This document shows positions 17,408 to 24,744 of a stretch of 40,041 nt of DNA, piece after piece. Below the pieces are notes generated by a model. It was not told the origin of the DNA and ran no database searches. It saw only the letters and a list, made by a program, of their open reading frames with translations. The position numbers and the translations under genes are program-made. The DNA lies in NCBI GenBank assembly GCA_902598595.1, contig CACKCD010000007.1, forward strand, positions 1 through 40,041, in the 5' to 3' direction. Each line of letters begins with the position of its first letter. Position 1 is the stretch's first letter. The DNA comes from an uncultured Pelagibacteraceae bacterium (GTDB lineage: Bacteria > Pseudomonadota > Alphaproteobacteria > Pelagibacterales > Pelagibacteraceae).

Positions 17408-17535
17408 ACAGGAAATATCGTTTTAGATAACTTGCAACTGTCACAAATTTTATAACCTGTAATAATTAAATTAGGCTTTACGCTTTCGTCCTCTTTTTTA
17501 CATTCTTCACAGATATTGTCAGGTAAATTTTCCAT
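17404..17535 (-). CDS. Small zinc-ribbon-like protein, 43 aa
   Basis: Read directly from the gap between the Yip1-family gene and msrA. The frame from ATG (17535) to TAA (17404) encodes 43 residues with two Cys pairs, CEEC at 9-12 and CDSC at 31-34, separated by an 18-residue turn that includes KPNLIITGYKIC. That is the layout of a two-knuckle zinc ribbon. Its length, the two CxxC pairs and the complete filling of an otherwise empty gap support a real gene. Partner and function are unknown; small zinc ribbons often bind nucleic acid or act as subunits of larger assemblies. Confidence 0.72.
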   Translation of the reverse strand: MENLPDNICEECKKEDESVKPNLIITGYKICDSCKLSKTIFPV

Positions 17536-17586
17536 GTAGGACAAGATACACCTTTTATTATCCTTAATCTATTCTAGAATTAAATT

Positions 17587-18198
17587 ATGAAAAAAATTAT
17601 CTTATATTTTCTGTTTTGCGTAAGTTTATTTTATTTTAAAAATGGGTTGATAGCCGGTGAACTACAGATATCTACAGAAAACCCTAAATACAAGAAAGCG
17701 TATTTTGCTGGAGGGTGTTTTTGGTGTATGGAAGAATCTTTTGACAAAGTAGAAGGAGTTATCAAGTCTATATCAGGATATTCTGGAGGACATTTAAAAA
17801 ATCCAAAATATGAAGATGTTATATACAAAGATACAGGTCATGTAGAGGTTGTTGAAATCACTTATGATCCTGACAAAACATCCTTTGAGAGTTTGTTGGG
17901 TGTTTTTTGGAAAAACATAGATCCTTTCGATCGATACGGTCAATTCTGTGATAAAGGTAAAAGTTATAGATCAGTCGCTTTTTTTCAAAATAAGATACAA
18001 AAAAAAATTATAATGAATTCAATACAAAATATTGAAAAAAGATTTGAAAATAAAATAGTTACGCTTGTGTGGAAATTTGATAAGTTTTATCCAGCTGAAG
18101 ATTATCATCAAGATTACTATGAGAAAAATTTTTTGAAATATTTAGCATATAAAAAAGCATGTCAAAGAGAGGAAGTTTTAAATAAAATATGGAATTAA
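17587..18198 (+). CDS. msrA: Peptide-methionine (S)-S-oxide reductase MsrA, exported form
   Basis: The 203-aa enzyme has a signal-peptide-like N-terminus, KKIILYFLFCVSLFYF (about 2-17), then the catalytic motif AGGCFWCMEESFD with the nucleophile Cys44, followed by VEGVISKI-like VEGVIKSISGYSGG (about 54-67), YEDVIYKDTGHVEVVEITYDP (about 75-95; parts TGHVEVVEI) and FDRYGQFCDKGKSYRS (about 115-130). The C-terminus has PAEDYHQDYYEKN, the conserved EDYHQ block. It repairs methionine-S-sulfoxide in oxidised proteins, here probably in the periplasm or membrane. It overlaps the next gene by 10 bases, and the chain of overlaps continues to the photolyase-like gene, implying a joint oxidative and light damage operon. 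Confidence 0.95.
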   Translation: MKKIILYFLFCVSLFYFKNGLIAGELQISTENPKYKKAYFAGGCFWCMEESFDKVEGVIKSISGYSGGHLKNPKYEDVIYKDTGHVEVVEITYDPDKTSFESLLGVFWKNIDPFDRYGQFCDKGKSYRSVAFFQNKIQKKIIMNSIQNIEKRFENKIVTLVWKFDKFYPAEDYHQDYYEKNFLKYLAYKKACQREEVLNKIWN

Positions 18199-18644
18199 AA
18201 AAAATTTTAATTTTACTCATCTTAATTTTGTTAAACACTTCGGTTTATGCTGAATTAACTAAACCAAATAAAAAATTAGAACCATATGACGTCGTCAAAA
18301 TTCAACTCGAAGCATTAAAAAACAATAACAAAGATGACAATGGAATTAAACAAACTTGGCTATTTGCTCATCCAGACAATAAAAAGATTACTGGTCCTTA
18401 TGAAAGATTCAGAATCATGATTTATGGTCAACAATATAAATTTTTATTAAATCACTCTTCTCACAAGATAAATTTAATCACAAATAGTCCAAATAAATTT
18501 ATTTATAGGATTGAAATTTTATCAGATAAGAAACAATTGTTATTTTACGAATGGCATGTTCAAAAAGGAAGTGAAGAAAAATGTAAAAATTGTTGGTTTA
18601 CATCAGCAGTTTCAATACCAGTAGACCAAGGTAATACAATTTGA
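18189..18644 (+). CDS. Exported DUF4864-like protein
   Basis: The 151-aa protein has a signal peptide, LKKILILLILILLNTSVYA (residues 3-21), and a mature part resembling DUF4864: PYDVVKIQLEALKNNN (about 33-48), IKQTWLFAHPDNKKITGP (about 54-71), FRIMIYGQQYKFLLNHSS (about 74-91) and the strand-rich C-terminus LLFYEWHVQKG with a Cys pair CKNC. The family is of unknown function. It is wedged between msrA (10-base overlap) and a 66-aa membrane protein (4-base TTGA overlap), so all should be made together. The family assignment is by pattern and moderately sure. Confidence 0.7.
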   Translation: MELKKILILLILILLNTSVYAELTKPNKKLEPYDVVKIQLEALKNNNKDDNGIKQTWLFAHPDNKKITGPYERFRIMIYGQQYKFLLNHSSHKINLITNSPNKFIYRIEILSDKKQLLFYEWHVQKGSEEKCKNCWFTSAVSIPVDQGNTI

Positions 18645-18841
18645 AACGCCCTCCTTTTATATACAGGTATATAATTGTAGGATGCATACTAACATTTCCT
18701 CCAATCCTTAGCGCACACTATGGATCAATTTTTTTGGGAAAAGAAAACGGCGTTCTTCTTGGTTTTTGTGTCGGTATACCATGTGTAGCTTTTGCCTGCT
18801 GGAAGTTATACATCGATAATTGGAGAGATGACGAGGATTAA
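18641..18841 (+). CDS. Small two-helix membrane protein, 66 aa
   Basis: The frame uses TTG at 18641 as start, overlapping the preceding stop as TTGA, and ends TAA overlapping the next start as TAATG. Two hydrophobic segments (about residues 9-30 and 36-58) flank SIFLGKENG, and the tail is acidic, ending NWRDDED. No family recognised. Being locked by overlaps between the DUF4864-like gene and the photolyase-like gene, it is very likely translated and may work with one of them. Confidence 0.7.
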   Translation: MKRPPFIYRYIIVGCILTFPPILSAHYGSIFLGKENGVLLGFCVGIPCVAFACWKLYIDNWRDDED

Positions 18842-19980
18842 TGCAGTTTATAACGTCTAGATCAGAAGCTTTAGATAAACTTAATAAATATTTAGAAAGT
18901 GATATTTCAAATTATAACACTAAAAGAAATTTTGATTTTGGTGTTGCTGATAGACGCAATGTTTCTTGTTTATCACCTTATATAACCCACAGACTAATTA
19001 CAGAATATGAAACCACTAAACTTGTTTTAAAAAAATATCCTTTTCAAAAAGTAGATAAATTTATTCAAGAAATATTTTGGAGGGTTTACTGGAAAGGTTG
19101 GCTTGAGTTAAGACCAAAAGTTTGGACCGATTTTATAGAAGATCTAAAGACAATTAAAGAAAATGAAAATTATTTAAAAGCAGTAAATGGTGAAACTGAC
19201 ATTGAATGTTTTAATGATTGGGTAAACGAACTAAAAAATTTTAACTACCTTCATAATCATACTAGAATGTTGTTTGCAAGTATCTGGATATTTACTCTAG
19301 GATTACCTTGGCAAAAGGGAGCAGAATTTTTTATGAAACACTTATACGATGGTGACGCAGCTTCAAATACTTTAAGTTGGCGTTGGGTTGCAGGAATACA
19401 AACAAAAGGTAAAAATTATTTAGCTCAATCATGGAATATAAGTAAATTTACAAACAATAAGTATAAAAATGTAAATTTAAATGAGACTGCGTTACCAATT
19501 ATAGATAAAAGAGAATATAAAATTTCTAATGCTCCAATTAGAAATAACAAAGACTTAAATGATCATTTGATTATTTTTGAAAATGAAATGTACCATGATT
19601 TACTTGATCACGAAAAATATAAAAAAATTTATTTTGTTTTGTTGGGCAATGAAAATAGATCAGTCCAATTATCTACAAAAGTAATGGATTATAAAAAAAA
19701 CGTCATAAAATCACGATTAAATGAGATTAAAAACAAGGCTGAATTTTTAGACGGAAAAAGTTTTGCAAGCTTTTCTAAAATCTCTAAATCATTTGATGTC
19801 ATATATCCTTCTATTGGTGAAAATTTTTCATTTTTAAAAATGTTAGTAAAAAAAGATAATCTAGATATAAATTATATTATGCGAAAAGAAGACGAATTTT
19901 GCTGGAAATTTTCAAATAAAGGGTATTTTAATTTTAAGTCGAATATACCTATAATACTATCAACTTTTAAACTTAATTAG
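18841..19980 (+). CDS. Photolyase/cryptochrome-like FAD-binding protein with unusual domain order
   Basis: The 379-aa product opens straight with the photolyase FAD-binding helical domain: [17 protein letters not shown] (about residues 38-54), [17 protein letters not shown] (about 74-90), [19 protein letters not shown] (about 139-157) and [19 protein letters not shown] (about 169-187), where the N-D-A-x-N and W-R-W features hold FAD. The usual N-terminal alpha/beta antenna domain is missing in front. Instead about 150 residues follow, with alternating strands and helices ([17 protein letters not shown], a helix around [19 protein letters not shown], then FDVIYPSI and INYIM) that look like a displaced antenna-type domain. 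DNA repair or a light-sensing role are both possible. It ends overlapping DUF2256 tail to tail. Confidence 0.82.
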   Translation: MQFITSRSEALDKLNKYLESDISNYNTKRNFDFGVADRRNVSCLSPYITHRLITEYETTKLVLKKYPFQKVDKFIQEIFWRVYWKGWLELRPKVWTDFIEDLKTIKENENYLKAVNGETDIECFNDWVNELKNFNYLHNHTRMLFASIWIFTLGLPWQKGAEFFMKHLYDGDAASNTLSWRWVAGIQTKGKNYLAQSWNISKFTNNKYKNVNLNETALPIIDKREYKISNAPIRNNKDLNDHLIIFENEMYHDLLDHEKYKKIYFVLLGNENRSVQLSTKVMDYKKNVIKSRLNEIKNKAEFLDGKSFASFSKISKSFDVIYPSIGENFSFLKMLVKKDNLDINYIMRKEDEFCWKFSNKGYFNFKSNIPIILSTFKLN

Positions 19981-20101
19981 CCCTAGAGCATTTCTTAGAG
20001 CAGTATTTTACTTTTTCCCAATTTAACCTCCATTTTTTTCTCCAAGAGAAAGGCTTGCTGCAAACTGGACAATTCTTTTTAGGTAAATTAGTTTTTTTCA
20101 T
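19973..20101 (-). CDS. DUF2256 family zinc-ribbon protein, 42 aa
   Basis: Read from the sequence between the two photolyase-type genes. ATG at 20101 to TAA at 19973 gives 42 residues with the DUF2256 pattern: [19 protein letters not shown] (about 6-24), then [12 protein letters not shown] (about 27-38). The Cys pairs at 11/14 and 34/38 make a zinc knuckle of the CPVC...CSKKC type, and RKKW is typical. DUF2256 proteins of unknown function are frequent neighbours of photolyases and cryptochromes. It overlaps the end of the DUF393 gene by 14 bases and the photolyase-like gene on the other strand by 8 bases. Confidence 0.9.
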   Translation of the reverse strand: MKKTNLPKKNCPVCSKPFSWRKKWRLNWEKVKYCSKKCSRAN

Positions 20102-20447
20102 TACTTAACAGATGTTTATTTTTTATAAAAAGTATAAAAGCCGCAATTTCGTAAAAAATATTTAACAAAAAAAATAAAGGTTTGATCTTAAAAATTTTAT
20201 ATAAAAAATTGTATTTAGGTACATTTTTCCAAATTATTAAAAAAGACTCTGCTCCATCAATAACTTTACCATCTTGTATAACGTGCATTCTTCTTAAAAG
20301 TTCTTTATATGATTTTGATGTAACTTTTTGAGCCTCCTCGTTATTAGTAACATCTATCCATTCAATTTTTTTGTCACTGTGTTTTTTATAATGGCTAATT
20401 TCAGCTCTACAAATATTACATGAATTGTTAAAAAAAACTTTAACCAT
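20088..20447 (-). CDS. DCC family thiol-disulfide oxidoreductase-like protein (DUF393)
   Basis: The 119-aa protein has the DCC hallmark at its start: [20 protein letters not shown] (residues 4-23) with a CxxC pair (Cys10, Cys13), a thioredoxin-like fold signature, followed by [30 protein letters not shown] (about 53-74) and a hydrophobic C-terminal part typical of the family (about 85-108). Members are presumed thiol redox proteins. The start overlaps the end of the upstream photolyase gene by 8 bases, so it is likely translationally coupled to it. DUF393 is a known neighbour of photolyase genes. Confidence 0.9.
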   Translation of the reverse strand: MVKVFFNNSCNICRAEISHYKKHSDKKIEWIDVTNNEEAQKVTSKSYKELLRRMHVIQDGKVIDGAESFLIIWKNVPKYNFLYKIFKIKPLFFLLNIFYEIAAFILFIKNKHLLSNEKN

Positions 20448-21921
20448 TTGTATTTTCTTTTATAAAATTATTTGCAGCTTTAAAAATTCTTATTTTTCTA
20501 TCTTTGCTCATTTTTTCAGAAACCCTTACCATCATTGCTAACCTGGGATTTTTTAAAAAGAATTTTTTATTTTTGTCTATAAATTTCCAATAAAGTCCGT
20601 CCATAACATCACACCAAGGTCCTTTTTTAAAATGCATCATTTTTAAAAAATAACTAGAGCCACAAATATAAGGTTTAGTCGCAAAAATTCCCCCATCACT
20701 AAATAGACCCATACCATAAACATTCGGTGACATTACCCAATCAGATGAGTCGACAAACATTTCCATGAACCATTTGTAAACTTGTTTTGGATGAATTTCA
20801 CAAAGATTCATAATATTGGAGAGTATCATTAATCTTTCTATGTGATGAGACCATCCAAAGCGTTCAGCATTTTTAATAGAAAAATCAAGTGGATCTAAAC
20901 CGGTACAACCACTATACCAAGATCTCTTCATTTTTCGTTTGTGGTTGAAAAAATTTGACTTATCCATTTGAACATTAAAATTTTGATATATACCTCTCAT
21001 GAATTCTCTCCAACCAATAATTTGCCTTACGTAACCTTCAAAAGAATTAATTGGAATTTTGTTTTCTATTTTTTTTAATTTAATTAAAATTTCTTCTGGC
21101 GTTATTAGTCCTAAATTTATTAGTGGACTTAAAGCACTATGGAACATCGTATTTGATTTATAACTTACTGCGTCTTCATAGTCACCGAACAGTTTTATTC
21201 TTTCTTTTAGAAAACAATCAAGCTGCTTTTGAGCTTCTAATCTTGTTGTAGGAAACCAAAAATTTTCTGTATTTCCAGGATGATCTTTAAAATTTAAATC
21301 AATAAATTTTCTTAATTGGTTGGTATGATTTGTTGTTTTGATTTTTGGTATTTCCGGTATTTTAATATCCTTTGGAAGTTTTTTACGATTATCTTCATCA
21401 AAACTCCATTTATTACCTTTTGGTTTTCCATCATTATTCATTAGAATATCTAATTTTGATCTTATTGATTTATAAAAATTAGCCATAAAAGGTTTTTTAT
21501 ATTTAGAAAGATATTCCTTAAATTCTTTTCTCGTTGTCAAAAACATTGGAGTTTTAATTTGATTTACTTTTATATTCATTTTTTTCAGTACTGTAATAAT
21601 TTTTTTCTCAAATGGTTTATCTTCAATTTCAAAAAAGCTTACTTCTTTTATCTTTTTATCTTTAATTATTTTTTCTAATTTTTTTTCATAAGAAGTTTTA
21701 AACTTAGAATTAATATCATCATAAATTATCTTAAAGTTTTTTGATTTAAGCTCATCTTTAAAAGACCTCATGGATGATAAAAAAAGTAATATTTTAAGTT
21801 TGTGATGTTTTTCATATGTACAAAGCTCATAATCTTCAGCCATATAAAAGATATGATTTTTAAAGTCTTTTAAATAGTTTGGATTAAATAGCTGGTTTCC
21901 TAGAATAATAAAAAGCCTCAT
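20440..21921 (-). CDS. Cryptochrome/photolyase family protein (deoxyribodipyrimidine photolyase-related)
   Basis: The 493-aa protein belongs to the DPRP class (PhrB/CryB relatives): RLFIILGNQLF and FYMAEDYELCTYEKHHKLKI (residues 26-45) in the N-terminal alpha/beta domain, AVSYKSNTMFHSALSPLINLG (about 253-273; parts FHSALSPLINLG), VRQIIGWREFMRG (about 297-309), and VMSPNVYGMGLFSDGG (about 390-405) in the FAD domain. PhrB-type proteins carry a 4Fe-4S cluster held by four Cys including a CxxC; here the region after ICGSSYFLKMM reads HFKKGPWCDVMDG with no CxxC, so this one probably lacks the cluster, as a known sub-group seems to. It heads the minus-strand unit photolyase, DUF393, DUF2256. Confidence 0.92.
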   Translation of the reverse strand: MRLFIILGNQLFNPNYLKDFKNHIFYMAEDYELCTYEKHHKLKILLFLSSMRSFKDELKSKNFKIIYDDINSKFKTSYEKKLEKIIKDKKIKEVSFFEIEDKPFEKKIITVLKKMNIKVNQIKTPMFLTTRKEFKEYLSKYKKPFMANFYKSIRSKLDILMNNDGKPKGNKWSFDEDNRKKLPKDIKIPEIPKIKTTNHTNQLRKFIDLNFKDHPGNTENFWFPTTRLEAQKQLDCFLKERIKLFGDYEDAVSYKSNTMFHSALSPLINLGLITPEEILIKLKKIENKIPINSFEGYVRQIIGWREFMRGIYQNFNVQMDKSNFFNHKRKMKRSWYSGCTGLDPLDFSIKNAERFGWSHHIERLMILSNIMNLCEIHPKQVYKWFMEMFVDSSDWVMSPNVYGMGLFSDGGIFATKPYICGSSYFLKMMHFKKGPWCDVMDGLYWKFIDKNKKFFLKNPRLAMMVRVSEKMSKDRKIRIFKAANNFIKENTNG

Positions 21922-22006
21922 ATATCCTAAATTATATATCTTTCGGAGGAAATAAACGCGGCATTATTTGCCTACTCATTTTAAAAAATAGTGTTAAATA
22001 AGCATA

Positions 22007-22717
22007 ATGAAAAAACTTATTTTAGGAGCTACTGGCTCAATTGGATCTTCTTTAGCAAAAAAAGTTACTGCTGATGGAGGAGAGGTACATCTGGTAGGTA
22101 GAGATAAATCGAGTTTAGCTGAGCTTGCTTCAGAATTAAACTCTACTTTTACAACTTGTGATGTTTTGGAGGAAAATTTCTCTGATAAGATTTTTAGTGA
22201 TTTAGGAGAAACTCCAATTAATGGTTTAGCTTACTGTGTTGGCTCAATAGATTTAAAACCAATCAAAATGACAAAAAAAAGTGATTATATGCAATCATTT
22301 AATCTAAATTTAATATCAGCAACAGAGATCATTAGACGTGCTTCGGATAATTTAAAACAAAACAAAGGTTCAATTGTTTTATTTTCTACTGTTGCAGTAA
22401 GAAGAGGTTTTACTAATCATAGTATTGTGTCATCTGCTAAAGGAGCAATTGAGGGATTGACCTTATCCTTGGCTGCTGAGTTTGCGCCAAACATTAGGGT
22501 TAATTGTATAGCTCCAAGCATATCTAAATCTAAAATAGCAAATTTTATTTTAAAAAATGAAAAAATGGCAGACAGCATTGCAAAAATGCATCCACTCAAA
22601 AGAGTAGGAGATGGAAGCGACTCTGCGTCAGTTGCAAATTTTTTATTAAGTGATAATAGTTCTTGGATAACAGGACAAATTCTAGGTGTAGATGGAGGAA
22701 GATCATCTTTAACATAG
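22007..22717 (+). CDS. SDR family oxidoreductase lacking the canonical catalytic Tyr
   Basis: The 236-aa protein has the Rossmann motif LGATGSIGSSLAKKV (residues 6-20) in place of the usual TGxxxGIG, a GRDKSS segment near 31, the cofactor loop AYCVGSIDLKP (about 75-85) and the C-terminal SSWITGQILGVDGGRSS, the strong SDR ending. At the active site, SIVLFSTVAVRRGFTNHS continues as IVSSAKGAIEG: Ser and Lys are there, but the Tyr expected four residues before Lys is Val. Some SDR relatives are built the same way, so activity may differ from classical dehydrogenases. Divergent from the photolyase gene, with an 85-base spacer. Confidence 0.88.
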   Translation: MKKLILGATGSIGSSLAKKVTADGGEVHLVGRDKSSLAELASELNSTFTTCDVLEENFSDKIFSDLGETPINGLAYCVGSIDLKPIKMTKKSDYMQSFNLNLISATEIIRRASDNLKQNKGSIVLFSTVAVRRGFTNHSIVSSAKGAIEGLTLSLAAEFAPNIRVNCIAPSISKSKIANFILKNEKMADSIAKMHPLKRVGDGSDSASVANFLLSDNSSWITGQILGVDGGRSSLT

Positions 22718-22719
22718 TT

Positions 22720-23202
22720 ATGAAAAAAATAGTTTATATAATTTTTATAAGTTTAATCTCTCAACATGCATATTCTGCAGGCAGTGATAGCTCAGATGAT
22801 AGCAAATTAAACTATTATGATGATGCAAAAAAATTAGTAAAAAGAGCAGGTAAATTAGAAAAGAAGGAAAAAACTGATAAAGCTAAAAAACTTTATTCTC
22901 AAGCTTTTAAAAAATTGGAAAAAGCTTACTCGTCAGATAAAAAGAATCCTGATATTTTAAATTATATGGGTTATACATCCAGAAAAATTGGCAACTTTGA
23001 ACAAGCTGAAAAATTTTACCTAACAGGGCTAAGTTTAAAGCCAGATCATAACGGTATCAATGAATATCTTGGTGAACTGTATGTTCAAACAAACCGAATA
23101 GATAAAGCTAATGAAAGATTGGATGTTTTAAAAAATTGTAACTGTGAAGAATACAAAGAACTAGAACTAATCATTAAAACTCGGGGTGTTAAAGTTTATT
23201 AA
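22720..23202 (+). CDS. Exported TPR-repeat protein
   Basis: The start is placed at ATG 22720, two bases after the SDR stop, because it opens a signal peptide (KKIVYIIFISLISQHAYSA, residues 2-20); a frame from 22663 would run inside the SDR gene. The mature 140 residues are helical and hold at least two tetratricopeptide units, near PDILNYMGYTSRKIGNFEQAE (about 82-102; parts NYMGYTSRKIG) and HNGINEYLGELYVQTNRIDKA (about 116-136; parts EYLGELYVQ), with a Lys-rich helix before them. A CNCEEY motif lies near the end. It is presumably a periplasmic scaffold; partner unknown. It converges with the DUF2237 gene, overlapping by four bases. Confidence 0.85.
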   Translation: MKKIVYIIFISLISQHAYSAGSDSSDDSKLNYYDDAKKLVKRAGKLEKKEKTDKAKKLYSQAFKKLEKAYSSDKKNPDILNYMGYTSRKIGNFEQAEKFYLTGLSLKPDHNGINEYLGELYVQTNRIDKANERLDVLKNCNCEEYKELELIIKTRGVKVY

Positions 23203-23576
23203 GAGAGATCTAAAGCAAATTTTTTTAGTTTTTCAATAGGGATAAGTTCTAGAGTTTTTATATTTGTTTTTTTTAAATAAATAGAACATGCTACATTCTC
23301 CTCTAAAGCTCTAGCATACCAAGTAGCACATAAACACCAATTATCACCTTCTTTCAATCCTGGAAAACCAAACTCTGGATGAGGTGTAATTAAATCATTT
23401 CCAACTTTTTTCGACCATATTAGAAATTCATCAGTAACTTTTGCGCAAACCGTGTGAACACCTCGATCGTTTTTATCGGTATTACAACATCCATCTCTTA
23501 ACCAACCAGTTAGAGGTTCATTAGAACAAGGTTCTAAATTTTCTCCAAAAACATTTTTTTGTTTTTCTTTACTCAT
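23199..23576 (-). CDS. DUF2237 family protein
   Basis: The 125-aa protein has the DUF2237 blocks: KNVFGENLEPCSNEPLTGWL (residues 7-26), RDGCCNTDKNDRGVHTVCA (about 27-45), FLIWSKKVGNDLITPHPEFG (about 51-70; here FLIWSKKVGNDL) and FPGLKEGDNWCLCATWYARA (about 71-90). Function unknown; the many conserved Cys and the pattern GDxWCLCAxRW suggest a metal or redox site. It lies 15 bases downstream of hisI on the same strand and probably belongs to its transcript. Confidence 0.93.
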   Translation of the reverse strand: MSKEKQKNVFGENLEPCSNEPLTGWLRDGCCNTDKNDRGVHTVCAKVTDEFLIWSKKVGNDLITPHPEFGFPGLKEGDNWCLCATWYARALEENVACSIYLKKTNIKTLELIPIEKLKKFALDLS

Positions 23577-23591
23577 TAATTTAAAATTATC

Positions 23592-24059
23592 TTATAATTT
23601 AGTTGGGTTTGGCTGACCTTTATATACTTTTTCAGGATCAAACTTTTTTTCTTTTTCTTTAAATTCTAGTTTTATTTCTTCAGAATTATTTATTTTACCC
23701 AGTGGAATAGATCTATAAAAGCAAGATTTGTAACCAACATGACAGCTGGCTCCATTTCCAATATCCACAGTCATCCATAAAGCATCTTGATCATCATCAA
23801 TTCTTATATCTATAACTTTTTGCACAAAACCACTTGTTTTTCCTTTATGCCACAAAGCATTTCTTGATCTACTCCAATAACATGCTTCTTTTTTCTCAAT
23901 AGTAATTTTTAAAGCTTCTTGGTTCATATAACCATGCATTAAAACTTCACCAGATTTATGGTCAGTCGTAGTAACAGGTATAAGACCTTTTTCATCAAAT
24001 TTAGGCGAGAGAAATTTTCCCTCCTCTATCTCAAAAACACTCTCTCTTTTTTTAAACAT
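23592..24059 (-). CDS. hisI: Phosphoribosyl-AMP cyclohydrolase
   Basis: Start chosen at ATG 24059 (155 aa, MFKKRESVFEIEEGKFL), which fits the family length; an upstream in-frame start adds 14 residues. HisI motifs are clear: LMHGYMNQEALKIT (about 54-67), ACYWSRSRNALWHKG (about 73-87), IRIDDDQDALWMTVD (about 100-114) with the Mg-binding Asp row, and GASCHVGYKSCFYRS (about 118-132) with the zinc Cys pair. It opens the ring of PR-AMP, the third step of histidine synthesis. No other his genes are adjacent. No HisE domain is fused. Divergent from folE, with a 64-base spacer from this start. Confidence 0.95.
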   Translation of the reverse strand: MFKKRESVFEIEEGKFLSPKFDEKGLIPVTTTDHKSGEVLMHGYMNQEALKITIEKKEACYWSRSRNALWHKGKTSGFVQKVIDIRIDDDQDALWMTVDIGNGASCHVGYKSCFYRSIPLGKINNSEEIKLEFKEKEKKFDPEKVYKGQPNPTKL

Positions 24060-24123
24060 GGGCGTAAAATAGTGAAAAAAAGACAAAATAGCAATTTGCA
24101 TTAATCAAATATGTCCTATAAAA

Positions 24124-24744
24124 ATGACCGCGAAAATGAAATTAGTTAAAGACATTGATAAAACAAGTCAAAAAAAACCTGTAGTTACTGATAAACAGGC
24201 CGAAGAGGCTTTCAAGACCATATTAACTTGGATTGGAGAAGATATTAACAGAGAAGGGTTATTAGAAACTCCAAAAAGAGTAGTTAAAGCATTTAAAGAA
24301 TATTTTAAAGGTTACAATCAAGACGCAAGCGCTGATTTACTAAAAACTTTTGGAGATGTAGAAGGCTATGATGACATGGTGGTAGAAAAAAATATAACTT
24401 TAGAAAGTCATTGTGAACATCACATGGCTCCAATTATAGGGGTTGCTCACATTGCTTATATTCCGAACCAAAAAGTTGTTGGTTTAAGTAAACTCGCAAG
24501 AACAGTAGAAGTATTCTCAAAAAGGCTTCAAACTCAGGAAAGACTTACAATGCAAATTGCTAAAACATTAATGTCTGCTCTAGATGCAAAAGGCGTTGCA
24601 GTAACTATTGATGCTGCACACCAATGTATGACTATGAGAGGTATAAAAAAAGAAAAAGCTACAACTGTTACAAACTATTACCTAGGTTCTTTCAAAGAAG
24701 ATCTCAGTTATCAAAATAGATACTTGAGATATATAGCAAAATAA
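24124..24744 (+). CDS. folE: GTP cyclohydrolase I
   Basis: The 206-aa protein has the GTP cyclohydrolase I motifs: LLETPKRVVKAFKEYFKGY (about 47-65), ITLESHCEHHMAPIIGVAHI (about 93-112) with zinc-binding Cys and His residues, GLSKLARTVEVFSKRLQTQE (about 122-141; note LSKLARxVEVFxxRLQxQE), and DAAHQCMTMRGIKK (about 160-173) with the second zinc Cys. It converts GTP to dihydroneopterin triphosphate for folate synthesis, which also supplies the tetrahydrofolate used by GcvT. The stop is followed immediately by the ATG of the acuI-like gene. Confidence 0.97.
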   Translation: MTAKMKLVKDIDKTSQKKPVVTDKQAEEAFKTILTWIGEDINREGLLETPKRVVKAFKEYFKGYNQDASADLLKTFGDVEGYDDMVVEKNITLESHCEHHMAPIIGVAHIAYIPNQKVVGLSKLARTVEVFSKRLQTQERLTMQIAKTLMSALDAKGVAVTIDAAHQCMTMRGIKKEKATTVTNYYLGSFKEDLSYQNRYLRYIAK

